A stretch of 64,000 bases of DNA. It comes from Chromobacterium haemolyticum (GTDB taxonomy: Bacteria > Pseudomonadota > Gammaproteobacteria > Burkholderiales > Chromobacteriaceae). A program made the position numbers and the translations under genes. Below the pieces are notes generated by a model. It had not been told where the DNA came from and made no database searches. It saw only the letters and a program-made list of their open reading frames with translations. Position 1 is the stretch's first letter, and each line of letters starts with the position of its first letter. Positions 11,780-20,205 of the stretch are shown piece by piece. The stretch covers positions 124,001 through 188,000 of the forward strand of contig NZ_MUKU01000004.1 of NCBI RefSeq assembly GCF_002081825.1, written 5' to 3'.

Positions 11780-12277
11780 ATGCAACAAGCACCAGACCAG
11801 ATTGACCGTATCGTCGCCCTGTGGCGCGAGGTTCGCCCGGACTTGGACCCGTCCTCCACCGAAGTGGTCGGCCGCATTGTGCGGATGGAGTACTTCGTCA
11901 CCCGCCGCGTGCTGCACGATTTGGCGCGCCACAATCTGAATGTCGGCGAGTTCGACGTGCTCGCCGCGCTGCGCCGCGGCGGCGAACCGTTCCAGCTGTC
12001 TCCCAACCAACTGCAGGGCATGGTGCTGATCTCCTCCGGCGCGCTGACCAACCGCATCAACCGGCTGGAAGAAGCCGGCTTGGTGACCCGTTCGCCGGAT
12101 CCGGCCGACCGCCGCGGCGTGATCGTGACGCTAACGCCCAAGGGCTTCGAGGTGATCGAGGACGCCGTCGGCAATCATCTGTCGGCCGAGGCCGAACTGA
12201 TCGAGATGCTGGACGCGGAAGAACGCGCCACGCTGGCGCGCTTGCTGAAGAAAATGCTGCAGACCCAGGAGGATTGA
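11780..12277 (+). CDS. MarR-family transcriptional regulator
   Basis: A 165-residue winged-helix regulator. The core reads NVGEFDVLAALRRGG, then SSGALTNRINRLEEAGLVTR, and the wing DPADRRGVIVTLTPKG. No conserved single cysteine of the OhrR type is seen, so a peroxide-sensing role is not supported. AGGA lies about ten bases before the ATG; a GTG one codon upstream is possible. It is a single gene followed by a terminator. Confidence 0.9.
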   Translation: MQQAPDQIDRIVALWREVRPDLDPSSTEVVGRIVRMEYFVTRRVLHDLARHNLNVGEFDVLAALRRGGEPFQLSPNQLQGMVLISSGALTNRINRLEEAGLVTRSPDPADRRGVIVTLTPKGFEVIEDAVGNHLSAEAELIEMLDAEERATLARLLKKMLQTQED

Positions 12278-12322
12278 GATGCACGCGCCCTCCTGTAGCT
12301 TGCCGCGCTGAGCGGACAAAAA

Positions 12323-12353
12323 AAACCGGCCTGGATTCCAAGCCGGTTTTTTT
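12323..12353. terminator. Bidirectional terminator
   Basis: AAACCGGC (12323-12330) and GCCGGTTT (12342-12349) pair, flanked by A and T runs. It separates the MarR gene from the converging transglycosylase gene. Confidence 0.8.
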
Positions 12354-12364
12354 ACAACCGCGCT

Positions 12365-13006
12365 TCAGCGCACCAGTGGCGGTGCCGCGCCCGCTGCCGC
12401 CGTTTTCACCGGCAGCGGCACCACCCAATGCCAGCGGCCTTTCCAGGCCCCCATCACCAGGTTGGGATATTCAGCCCGGCCCAGACTGCCGTTGTAACGG
12501 CCCAGCGCGCGAAACAGATTGCCGCGCTCGATATCCAGGTAGTAACGCAGAATGGTGCAGCCGTAGCGCAGATTGGTGGTGAGATCGAACAGGTTGTGCT
12601 GCGCGTTTCCTATGCTGCGCACCCAGAACGGCATCACCTGCATCAGCCCGCGCGCGCCGGCGCCGGAGATCGCGTACTTGTTGAAGCCGCTTTCCACCTG
12701 GATCAGGCCCAGCACCAGTTGCGGGTCCAGGCCGGCCCGGGTGGCCTCGTAATGGATGGCGGTGAGCAGGCGCTCCCGCGTCCATTTATCCGGAATCCGC
12801 TTGGCCAGCCGGCTGGACATTTCACCCAGCCAGGCGTCGGCTTCGCGCTGGTCGTCGAACACCAGCCGCGGCGCGTTGGCGTCGGACACCGAACGGCGCA
12901 TGGTGGAAGCGACGTTGGCGGCCAATGCCTCTTCCTTCTGCGCGCCGGCCCACGCCGGCATCGCTGCCAGCGCGGCCAACAATACGACGATGCCGGATCG
13001 GATCAT
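12365..13006 (-). CDS. Lytic transglycosylase (SLT domain), periplasmic
   Basis: A 213-residue protein with a signal peptide (IVVLLAALAAMPAWAGA). The catalytic Glu lies in GLIQVESGFNKYAISGAGARG, followed by GLMQVMPFW, the classic SLT family 1 signature. It cleaves peptidoglycan glycan strands with formation of 1,6-anhydro-MurNAc. It begins 7 bases after the proS stop and is probably co-transcribed with it. The AmpD domain encoded at 16965-17984 acts on products of this type of reaction. Confidence 0.9.
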   Translation of the reverse strand: MIRSGIVVLLAALAAMPAWAGAQKEEALAANVASTMRRSVSDANAPRLVFDDQREADAWLGEMSSRLAKRIPDKWTRERLLTAIHYEATRAGLDPQLVLGLIQVESGFNKYAISGAGARGLMQVMPFWVRSIGNAQHNLFDLTTNLRYGCTILRYYLDIERGNLFRALGRYNGSLGRAEYPNLVMGAWKGRWHWVVPLPVKTAAAGAAPPLVR

Positions 13007-13013
13007 AAGACGG

Positions 13014-14723
13014 TCACAGCCCCAGTTTGGCTAGCACTTGTTCCAGCATAGCATCCGCGGCCAGCGCGCTGGCTTCCGTGTCGCGACGGTGCTGGTACTC
13101 GACCTTGCCTTCCTTCAGGCCGCGGTCGCCAATGGTGACGCGATGCGGCGCGCCGATCAGCTCCCAATCGGCGAACATCGCGCCCGGACGTTCGCCGCGG
13201 TCGTCCAGAATCACGTCCACGCCCTTGGCCAGCAGGCCTTGGTACAAAGCGTCGGCGGCGGCCTTCACCTCGGCGGAGCGGTCATAGCCCACCGGGCAGA
13301 TCACCACGGTGAACGGCGCGATGGCGTCCGGCCAGATCATGCCCTTGTCGTCGAAGTTCTGCTCGATGGCCGCGCCCAGGATGCGGGTGACGCCGATGCC
13401 GTAGCAGCCCATTTCGAACGGTTTGGGTTTGCCGTCCTCGTCCAGGAAGGTGGCGTTCATCGCTTCCGAATACTTGGTGCCCAAATAGAAGACATGACCC
13501 ACTTCGATGCCGCGCTGGATCGCCAGCTCGCCCTTGCCGTCCGGCGAGGCGTCGCCGGCCACCACATTGCGGATATCCATCACTTCCGGCTCCGCGCAAT
13601 CGCGGCCGAAGTTGACGCCGATATAGTGCTGATCGTCCTCGTTGGCGCCGGTAATCATGTCGGCCATCTTGGCGACGGTGCGGTCGGCGATGACGCGGCC
13701 CTTGAAGCCCACCGGACCCAGCGAACCCGGATTGGCGCCGAAGGCGGCCTTGATCGCGCCGGGGGCGGCGAAGGTCAGCGGCGCCTTGATGCCGGCGATT
13801 TTCTCGGCCTTGACCTCGTTCAGCTCATGATCGCCGCGCACCAGCAGCAGCACAGGCTGATCGTCGTCGCCGTCCACCACAACCGCTTTGACGGTTTGCT
13901 TGATGTCGACCTTCAGGAAGTCCACCAAGTCGGCGATGGTCTTGACCTTGGGCGTATGCACCTTGGTCATGGCCGCGCCGGCGGCCGCGCGCTCGCCGGC
14001 CGGCGCCACGGCTTCGGCCAGTTCGATGTTGGCGGCGTAGTCGGAGTCCGGACAATAGACGATGGCGTCCTCGCCGGTGTCGGCGATCACCTGGAATTCA
14101 TGCGAACGGTCGCCGCCGATCGCGCCGGTGTCGGCGGCAACGGCGCGGTAGCTCAGGCCCAGGCGGTCGAAGATGCGGCAGTAAGCGGCATACATATTGT
14201 CGTAGCTGACGCCGGCGGCTTCCGCGCTGCGATCGAAGGAGTAAGCGTCCTTCATGGTGAACTCGCGGCCGCGCATCACGCCGAAGCGCGGGCGGCGCTC
14301 GTCGCGGAACTTGGTTTGGATCTGGAAGAAATTCTTGGGCAGCGCGCGGTAGCTGCGCAGCTCGTTGCGGGCGATGTCGGTGATCAACTCCTCCGCGGTG
14401 GGCTGCAAGGCGAAGTCGCGCTCGTGACGGTCCTTGAAGCGCAGCAGCTCCTCGCCCATTTTGTCCCAGCGGCCGGTTTCCTGCCACAAGCCGGCCGGCT
14501 GCACCACCGGCAGGCTGACTTCGATCGCGCCCGCGCGGTTCATCTCTTCGCGCACGATGTTTTCCACCTTGCGCACGCTGCGCAGGCCCATCGGCATCCA
14601 GGAGTAAATGCCGGCGGCCACTTTGCGGATGAAGCCGGCGCGCATCATCAGCTTCTGGCTGGCGATGTCCGCGTCGGCGGGGGCTTCCTTCAGGGTGGAA
14701 ATGAAAAACTGCGATGCGCGCAT
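13014..14723 (-). CDS. proS: Prolyl-tRNA synthetase
   Basis: Class II synthetase that charges tRNA-Pro. The N-terminus [20 protein letters not shown] is that of the bacterial type enzyme. An editing (INS) domain lies between the motif 2 region ([25 protein letters not shown]) and motif 3, and the C-terminus has the anticodon-binding domain. The 569-residue length is usual. The start at 14723 has AAGGA six bases upstream; 27 more codons are open upstream but unlike the family. Confidence 0.97.
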   Translation of the reverse strand: MRASQFFISTLKEAPADADIASQKLMMRAGFIRKVAAGIYSWMPMGLRSVRKVENIVREEMNRAGAIEVSLPVVQPAGLWQETGRWDKMGEELLRFKDRHERDFALQPTAEELITDIARNELRSYRALPKNFFQIQTKFRDERRPRFGVMRGREFTMKDAYSFDRSAEAAGVSYDNMYAAYCRIFDRLGLSYRAVAADTGAIGGDRSHEFQVIADTGEDAIVYCPDSDYAANIELAEAVAPAGERAAAGAAMTKVHTPKVKTIADLVDFLKVDIKQTVKAVVVDGDDDQPVLLLVRGDHELNEVKAEKIAGIKAPLTFAAPGAIKAAFGANPGSLGPVGFKGRVIADRTVAKMADMITGANEDDQHYIGVNFGRDCAEPEVMDIRNVVAGDASPDGKGELAIQRGIEVGHVFYLGTKYSEAMNATFLDEDGKPKPFEMGCYGIGVTRILGAAIEQNFDDKGMIWPDAIAPFTVVICPVGYDRSAEVKAAADALYQGLLAKGVDVILDDRGERPGAMFADWELIGAPHRVTIGDRGLKEGKVEYQHRRDTEASALAADAMLEQVLAKLGL

Positions 14724-14792
14724 GATGCGTCCTTGGTAATACGGTGTAATGAGGGCTTGATTGTAGCGTTTGCCGCGCCTCGCGGCCAAGCC

Positions 14793-14823
14793 TTGCGCCG
14801 GCATCGCCGTTTTGCGCTATAAA
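14793..14823 (+). promoter_or_regulatory. Possible promoter of kup
   Basis: TATAAA (14818-14823) with TTGCGC 19 bases upstream. The spacing is long, so support is modest, but it would place the structured leader at 14865-15002 inside the transcript. Confidence 0.3.
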
Positions 14824-14864
14824 GATGCGTGCCCCGCCACCCGTCGGCTACTCCAGATGCGGCC

Positions 14865-15002
14865 GCCGCGCAAGCGGACAGCCCGGATTCTGTCGTTTTA
14901 CGAGAACACATCTCGGCTCTTGCGCGGCCTTTGCTTGGCTTACCCTGACCTCTGGAGTAATCTGCGCGCTCAAGAACCATCGATATTGCTGTGCAGCAAT
15001 AT
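14865..15002 (+). ncRNA. Candidate structured leader RNA upstream of kup
   Basis: GCCGCGCAAG (14865-14874) pairs perfectly with CTTGCGCGGC (14919-14928). It encloses two hairpins, GACAG/CTGTC (14877-14881 with 14890-14894) and CGAGA/TCTCG (14901-14905 with 14911-14915), giving a three-way junction. Downstream, ATATTGCTG and CAGCAATAT (14983-15002) form a further strong hairpin 29 bases before the kup start. It fills the 308-base gap between proS and kup. I cannot assign it to a known riboswitch class. Confidence 0.4.
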
Positions 15003-15031
15003 ACGGTGACGAACAATTCCATTGGATGCAT

Positions 15032-16897
15032 ATGCAGGATCACAACAAACAGGCCATGGCAGGCCTGACCCTGGCCGCCTTGGGCGTGGTATACGGCGAC
15101 ATCGGCACCAGCCCGCTGTATACCCTGCGCGAATGCTTCACCGGCCAGGGCATCCCCACCACGCCTGAAAACATCTTCGGCATTTTGTCGCTGATCTTCT
15201 GGTCGCTGATTTTCGTGGTTTCCATCAAATACGTGGCTTTCGTGCTTCGCGCCGACAACCGCGGCGAAGGCGGCATCATGGCGCTGATGGCGCTGGCCCG
15301 CCATTACACCACCCACGCCGCGCGTTGGAAGATCGTTCTGCTGGGCTTGTTCGGCGCGGCTCTGTTCTACGGCGACGCCATCATCACTCCGGCGGTGTCG
15401 GTCTTGTCCGCGGCGGAAGGCATGGAGCTGATTTCGCCGGCGATGGAAAGCTATGTGCTGCCGATGGCCATCGGCGTGCTGACCGGCCTCTTCCTGCTTC
15501 AGCGCTTCGGCACCGCCAGCGTCGGCCTGCTGTTCGGCCCCATCATGCTGATCTGGTTTTCCGTTCTGGGCCTGCTGGGCCTGCATCAGATCGTGCAAGC
15601 TCCGCAGGTGCTGCAGGCGCTCAATCCCTATCACGCGCTGCACTTCATCGGCCACAACGGCTGGGGCTCCTTCCTGACCCTGGGCTCGGTGGTGCTGGCG
15701 CTGACCGGCGCCGAGGCGCTATACGCCGACATGGGCCATTTCGGCAGCTCGCCGATCCGCCGCGCCTGGTTCAGCCTGGTGCTGCCTGGCCTGGCGCTGA
15801 ATTATTTCGGCCAGGGCGCGCTGCTGATGCAAAACCCGGCCGCCATCAAAAACCCCTTCTTCCTGCTGGCGCCGGACTGGGCGCTGCTGCCCTTGATCGT
15901 CATGGCGACGCTGGCGACGGTGATCGCGTCGCAAGCGGTGATTTCGGGCGCCTACTCGCTGACCCGCCAAGCCATCCAGCTGGGCTACTGCCCGCGGCTG
16001 GAGGTGCAACATACCTCGGAAAAAGAGATCGGCCAGATCTACATGCCCTTCATCAACTGGGCTTTGCTGATCGCGGTGATGGTGGTGGTGCTGACCTTCA
16101 AGACCTCGTCCAGCCTGGCCGCCGCCTACGGCATCGCCGTCACCGGCACCATGCTGATCACCACTTGCCTGTTCTTCGTGGTGGCCAGGGTCAACTGGCG
16201 CTGGCCCCTGCCGCTGGCGCTGGGTGTTACCCTGATGTTCGCCACCATAGATCTGGGCTTCTTTAGCGCCAACATCCACAAAGTGGCCGACGGCGGCTGG
16301 TTGCCGCTGGTGCTGGGCATGGTGATCTTCACGCTGATGAGCACATGGAAGCAGGGCCGCGAGCTGCTGTTCACCCGCCTGCGCGACCAGGCGCTGCCGC
16401 TGGACAGCTTCATCGAAAACCTGGAAGCCTACCCGCCGACGCGGGTGCAGGGCACCGCGGTGTTCCTGACCAGCACCCTGCATGGCGTGCCGCACGCGCT
16501 GCTGCACAACCTCAAGCACAACAAGGTGCTGCATGAGCGAGTGGTGTTGATGACGGTGCGCACCGAGGACGTGCCCTATGTAGCGGCGGAGGAACGGCTG
16601 GAAATCGTGCAGATGTCGGCCTCGTTCTGGCGCGTGGTGGCTCGCTACGGCTTCAAGGAAGATCCGAACGTACTGCAGGTGCTGGAAGATTGCACTGCCC
16701 AGGGTCTGGCTTTCGAGCTGATGGACACCTCCTTCTTCCTGTCGCGCGAGACCATCGTGTCCACCGAGCGTCCGGGCATGTCGCGCCTGCGCGAAAAGCT
16801 GTTTGTGTGGATGAGCAAGAACGCGATGCGCGCCACCGACTTCTTCCAGGTGCCCACCAACCGGGTGGTGGAGCTGGGCGCGCAAGTCGAGCTGTAA
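15032..16897 (+). CDS. kup: Low-affinity potassium uptake protein Kup
   Basis: An inner-membrane K+/H+ symporter of the KUP/HAK/KT family. The hallmark GVVYGDIGTSPLYTLRECF is at the N-terminus, followed by about twelve hydrophobic segments and a cytoplasmic C-terminal domain of about 180 residues. The length of 621 residues is standard. Two ATGs (15026 and 15032) are possible; GGA six bases before 15032 favours that one. The frame is open upstream to 14825 but the extra residues are unlike the family. Confidence 0.95.
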   Translation: MQDHNKQAMAGLTLAALGVVYGDIGTSPLYTLRECFTGQGIPTTPENIFGILSLIFWSLIFVVSIKYVAFVLRADNRGEGGIMALMALARHYTTHAARWKIVLLGLFGAALFYGDAIITPAVSVLSAAEGMELISPAMESYVLPMAIGVLTGLFLLQRFGTASVGLLFGPIMLIWFSVLGLLGLHQIVQAPQVLQALNPYHALHFIGHNGWGSFLTLGSVVLALTGAEALYADMGHFGSSPIRRAWFSLVLPGLALNYFGQGALLMQNPAAIKNPFFLLAPDWALLPLIVMATLATVIASQAVISGAYSLTRQAIQLGYCPRLEVQHTSEKEIGQIYMPFINWALLIAVMVVVLTFKTSSSLAAAYGIAVTGTMLITTCLFFVVARVNWRWPLPLALGVTLMFATIDLGFFSANIHKVADGGWLPLVLGMVIFTLMSTWKQGRELLFTRLRDQALPLDSFIENLEAYPPTRVQGTAVFLTSTLHGVPHALLHNLKHNKVLHERVVLMTVRTEDVPYVAAEERLEIVQMSASFWRVVARYGFKEDPNVLQVLEDCTAQGLAFELMDTSFFLSRETIVSTERPGMSRLREKLFVWMSKNAMRATDFFQVPTNRVVELGAQVEL

Positions 16898-16917
16898 CCC
16901 CTCCCGCCCCGCTCCCA

Positions 16918-16948
16918 AGCCGGACCGGCCTTGCCTGTCCGGCTTTTT
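16918..16948 (+). terminator. Intrinsic terminator after kup
   Basis: AGCCGGAC and GTCCGGCT form an 8-bp stem, followed by TTTTT. Confidence 0.8.
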
Positions 16949-16964
16949 CGCGGCTAGGCTTACG

Positions 16965-17984
16965 CTAACGCGACAGACCGCTGTCCGCCTCCGCCCTCGC
17001 CCAATCGAAAAATGGCCCCGGATCCGTCTTGCGCCCCGGCGCGATGTGCTCGTGACCTATGATGGCGCTAAGCGGCAGCCTCCGCCGCAATGCCAGCACC
17101 AAGGCTTGCAGCGTCCGGTATTGCGCCTCGCTGAACGGCTCGAAATCACAGCCTTCCAGCTCCACGCCTATGGAAAAATCGTTGCAGCGTTCACGCCCTC
17201 GCCAGGTGGACACGCCGGCATGCCAAGCACGCCGCGTCACAGGCACAAACTGCTGCAGCTCACCGGAACGGCGGATGAAGAAATGGGAAGACACGCGCAA
17301 ATGCTGGATTTCGGCGTAGAACGGGTGCTCGTCCGGGTTCAACCGGTTCTGGAACAACTGCTCCACGCCCAGTCCGCCGTAGCGATACGGCGGCAGGCTG
17401 ATGTTGTGGATCACCAGCAGTTCCGGCGCCATGCCCTCGCCGCGTTCGTCGTGATTGGGCGACGGCAGCCGGCGCGCGCCGTCCAGCCAGCCGTCTTCCA
17501 GTAGCTGGAAAGCCGGCGGCGGGGCCGGCTGATAATTCAGACGCCACAGCATCAAGCCGTCCGGCGTGGACCAGCGCTGTTCGGCGACGAAGCCGGCCTT
17601 GCGGTACAAGGACAGCGCGGCGATATTGACCTCGGCGGTATCGACGCTGACCTCGCTCTCGCCCACCAACGCCCGGTTAAGCAAACGATAGCCCCAGCCG
17701 GCGCGCAACTGTTGCGGATCCACCACCACTCTTTCGATATGCAGACCGCCGTCCTCGCGACGCGAGGCCACCAGCACCCCGCGCAGGCTCTCGCCCTCGA
17801 ACGCGCCCCAAACCGCGTCGGCGCAAGCCTGGGCGGCGGCAAGGTCGGTCCACAGCACCGGCAAATGCGGATAGGACAGCCACTCCGCCTCCAGGCGGTG
17901 GGCCGCCAACTGCAGGCTCAAGACGCGAGCGGCCAACGCCGCGTCGCTCAAATCCAGGCGTTTCACTTCAAACGGGGCTTGCAT
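16965..17984 (-). CDS. GNAT acetyltransferase fused to AmpD-type anhydro-muramyl amidase
   Basis: Residues 1 to about 152 form a GNAT-like N-acetyltransferase (LHIERVVVDPQQLRAGWGYRLL, then NIAALSLYRKAGF). Residues from about 160 to 339 match AmpD, the cytoplasmic amidase that removes the peptide from 1,6-anhydro-MurNAc during peptidoglycan recycling. Zinc ligands H193, H311 and D321 are in place (VIHNISLP and GHEHIAPGRKTDPG), as are the catalytic E275 and K319. AmpD proteins are normally about 180-190 residues without a partner. The join is in frame with no internal ribosome binding site seen. The amidase call is strong; the acetyl acceptor is unknown. Confidence 0.88.
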   Translation of the reverse strand: MQAPFEVKRLDLSDAALAARVLSLQLAAHRLEAEWLSYPHLPVLWTDLAAAQACADAVWGAFEGESLRGVLVASRREDGGLHIERVVVDPQQLRAGWGYRLLNRALVGESEVSVDTAEVNIAALSLYRKAGFVAEQRWSTPDGLMLWRLNYQPAPPPAFQLLEDGWLDGARRLPSPNHDERGEGMAPELLVIHNISLPPYRYGGLGVEQLFQNRLNPDEHPFYAEIQHLRVSSHFFIRRSGELQQFVPVTRRAWHAGVSTWRGRERCNDFSIGVELEGCDFEPFSEAQYRTLQALVLALRRRLPLSAIIGHEHIAPGRKTDPGPFFDWARAEADSGLSR

Positions 17985-18218
17985 CCAACCTCCTGCGGCG
18001 CTGCGCTTGCGCGCGCAACATTCTAGTCATCGGAACAGTCCAATATCTCACTTGTTTTCTGCCCGACAGCGGGGTATCAAGAACAACCGGGGCAGCCAAA
18101 CCTCGGCATTCTACCGCTCCCGCGGAGCCTCCGGCGCGCGTTGGCTTGAGCCGGATCATGGCCGCCGCCCGCGCCATGCCGCAGAATGCAGCCCGTCACC
18201 CACTACAGGAGAACGCCG

Positions 18219-18752
18219 ATGCTGACCCTGGACACCTTGAGCAGCGCCGCCGCGCCCAGCTTCGAACAGCCGCTGGAAATGCTGCAAGCCTGCCACGACA
18301 AGATTCGCCGCTTCTGCGAGCAATTGGATCAACTGCCTTCCTATATCGAACAGCACGGCGTCAACGAGGCCGCACGCAATACGATAGACGGCGTGGTCCG
18401 CTACTTCGATCTGGCCGGCCCCGCCCATCACAGCGACGAGGAAGACGAGTTGTTCCCGCTGATTCTGGAGCGGGTGCCCACCGCCGCCTCGCGGCTGGAG
18501 CAACTGAGCGCCGAACACGGGTATCTGCACTCCTGCTGGAACGCCATTCGCGACGATCTGCTGGCGCTGCGCGACGGCAAGATCCACAGCATCAACCGAA
18601 ACGAGCTGGAGGAGTTCGCGCGCCAGTACCGCGAACACGCCGCCGCCGAGGAAAGCTGGCTATTCCCCACCGCCGCCTCCGCCATCAGCGCCGAGGAGAT
18701 GAGCGCCGCCGGGCAGCGCATGGCGGCGCGCCGGATGCAGCAAGCCGCCTGA
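18219..18752 (+). CDS. Hemerythrin-like (HHE) domain protein
   Basis: A 177-residue four-helix protein with the histidine and carboxylate pattern of hemerythrin HHE domains: MLQACHDKIRRFCEQL, PAHHSDEEDELFPLI, EHGYLHSCW and REHAAAEESWLFP. It probably binds a di-iron centre and may sense or carry oxygen or NO. The start at 18219 has GGAG seven bases upstream; 11 further codons are open upstream. It is monocistronic, ending at a strong terminator. Confidence 0.85.
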   Translation: MLTLDTLSSAAAPSFEQPLEMLQACHDKIRRFCEQLDQLPSYIEQHGVNEAARNTIDGVVRYFDLAGPAHHSDEEDELFPLILERVPTAASRLEQLSAEHGYLHSCWNAIRDDLLALRDGKIHSINRNELEEFARQYREHAAAEESWLFPTAASAISAEEMSAAGQRMAARRMQQAA

Positions 18753-18781
18753 ACGGCTGCCGCCGCCCGGCCGCAAACGCA

Positions 18782-18812
18782 AAAAAGGCTGACCGCGCTG
18801 GTCAGCCTTTTT
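18782..18812. terminator. Bidirectional terminator between hemerythrin and tal
   Basis: AAAAAGGCTGACC and GGTCAGCCTTTTT form a perfect 13-bp stem with a 5-base loop. Confidence 0.9.
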
Positions 18813-18824
18813 GTTTCTCCACAC

Positions 18825-19886
18825 TCAGGCGGTCAGCTTCAGCAACTGCTCGAACGCGTCTTCGAACAGCTTCAAGCCGTCCTGCTGCAGCTTTTCGCCG
18901 GCGGCGGCCAGATCCACGCCCGACGCGCCCACCGCGTGCAGCAGGGTCTGCGCCTCGTCCATGCCTTGCGGCAGCGTCAACGCGGCCTGACCGTGGTCGC
19001 GGAAGGCCGCCAGCGTGCCGTCCGGCACGGTGTTGACGGTTTCATCGCCGATCAGGCTTTCCACGTAAAGCACGTCGGAGTAGGCGGCGTTCTTGGTGCC
19101 GGTGGAGGCCCACAGCAGGTATTGCGGGCGGGCGCCGGCGGCTTTCAAGGCGGCGAACTCGGCGCCGTGGAAGCGCTCGAGATAGCGAGAGTAAGCGGCC
19201 TTGGACAGCGCGATGGCCACTTTGCCCTTATGGGCCTCCGCCACTTGCGGGTCCAGCAGGCTGTCGACGCGGGACAGGAAGAAGCTGGCCACCGCCTTGA
19301 CGCCGGACACGTTCTTGCCGTCGGCGTGACGGGCGGACAAGCCGGCGATGTAGGCGTCCCACACCGCTTCCACTTGCGGCAGCGAGAACAGCAGGGTGAT
19401 GTTGACGTTGACGCCTTCGCGGGTCAGCGTCTGGAAGGCTCGGATGCCGGCGGCGGTGGCCGGGATCTTGATCATGGCGTTGGGCCGGGCGATTTCCGCC
19501 CACAAGCGCCGCGCCGCGGCCAGGGTCCCGGCCTCGTCGTTGGACAGTTCCGGCGACACTTCCAGGCTGACATAGCCGTCTTTGCCCTGGCTGGCGTCGT
19601 ATTGGCCGCGCAGCAGGTCGCAGGCGGCCTGGATGTCTGGCACCACCAGGGCTTCGTAGCGCGCCTCGGCGGATAGGCCGGCGTCCGCCTTCAAGCGGGC
19701 CAAATCGGCCTGATAGCTGGCGTCGCCGCTGATCGCCTTGTAGAAGATCGCCGGGTTGGACGTCACGCCGGCGATGCCGTCGTCGGCCAGCAGGCGCGCC
19801 AGTTCGCCGGAGGCGATCAGTTCGCGGGACAGATTGTCCAGCCAGACGCGCTGGCCGAACGGGCGGATGGATTGCAGTCGATTCAT
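18825..19886 (-). CDS. tal: Transaldolase
   Basis: It moves a dihydroxyacetone unit between sugar phosphates in the non-oxidative pentose phosphate pathway. The N-terminus has VWLDNLSRELI and GVTSNPAIFYKAI; the Schiff-base Lys lies in NAMIKIPATAAGI. At 353 residues it belongs to the longer TalA-like type. I start at 19886 (MNRLQSIRPFGQRVWLD) because upstream codons look non-coding and run into the repeat element. No strong ribosome binding site is seen at this start. Confidence 0.93.
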   Translation of the reverse strand: MNRLQSIRPFGQRVWLDNLSRELIASGELARLLADDGIAGVTSNPAIFYKAISGDASYQADLARLKADAGLSAEARYEALVVPDIQAACDLLRGQYDASQGKDGYVSLEVSPELSNDEAGTLAAARRLWAEIARPNAMIKIPATAAGIRAFQTLTREGVNVNITLLFSLPQVEAVWDAYIAGLSARHADGKNVSGVKAVASFFLSRVDSLLDPQVAEAHKGKVAIALSKAAYSRYLERFHGAEFAALKAAGARPQYLLWASTGTKNAAYSDVLYVESLIGDETVNTVPDGTLAAFRDHGQAALTLPQGMDEAQTLLHAVGASGVDLAAAGEKLQQDGLKLFEDAFEQLLKLTA

Positions 19887-19955
19887 GGTGGAACGATCCA
19901 GAATAAAGTCGGGACGGGCCCGGCGTCGCCGAGCCGGCCGGGGGCTGCCGCGCCA

Positions 19956-20099
19956 TAGAACCTGTTCAGAGTCTCGCGAGCAAGGGCGAGACAAGGCGAA
20001 ATCAGCCGAGGAAGCGGAATGCACATACGGTACATAAGCATTTCGAAGCGGGTTTCAACGCCGTATCGCCGAAGCGCAGCAGACTTTGAACAGGTTCTA
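19956..20099. mobile_element. MITE-like 144-bp element with 19-bp terminal inverted repeats
   Basis: The ends TAGAACCTGTTCAGAGTCT (19956-19974) and AGACTTTGAACAGGTTCTA (20081-20099) are inverted repeats matching at 18 of 19 positions. The interior has no gene. A diverged relative of the interior lies at 34017-34140. It sits in the 319-base gap between tal and phoR, otherwise without a recognisable feature. Confidence 0.7.
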
Positions 20100-20205
20100 A
20101 AATCGGCGGGCTAAAACGGACATCCTAACCCGCTTGGAGCGGCGCGCCAAGAGCGCCGACCCAAGCTTGCAAGAATACGCCGCATGCGGCCCCGCGGCGC
20201 GGCGC

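Noticed and set aside
13038-14822. A 594-codon plus-strand frame opposite proS
   Set aside because: Antisense shadow of proS with no recognisable domain.
14825-15031. Extended N-terminus for Kup
   Set aside because: The extra residues are unlike any Kup N-terminus and the DNA folds as a structured leader.
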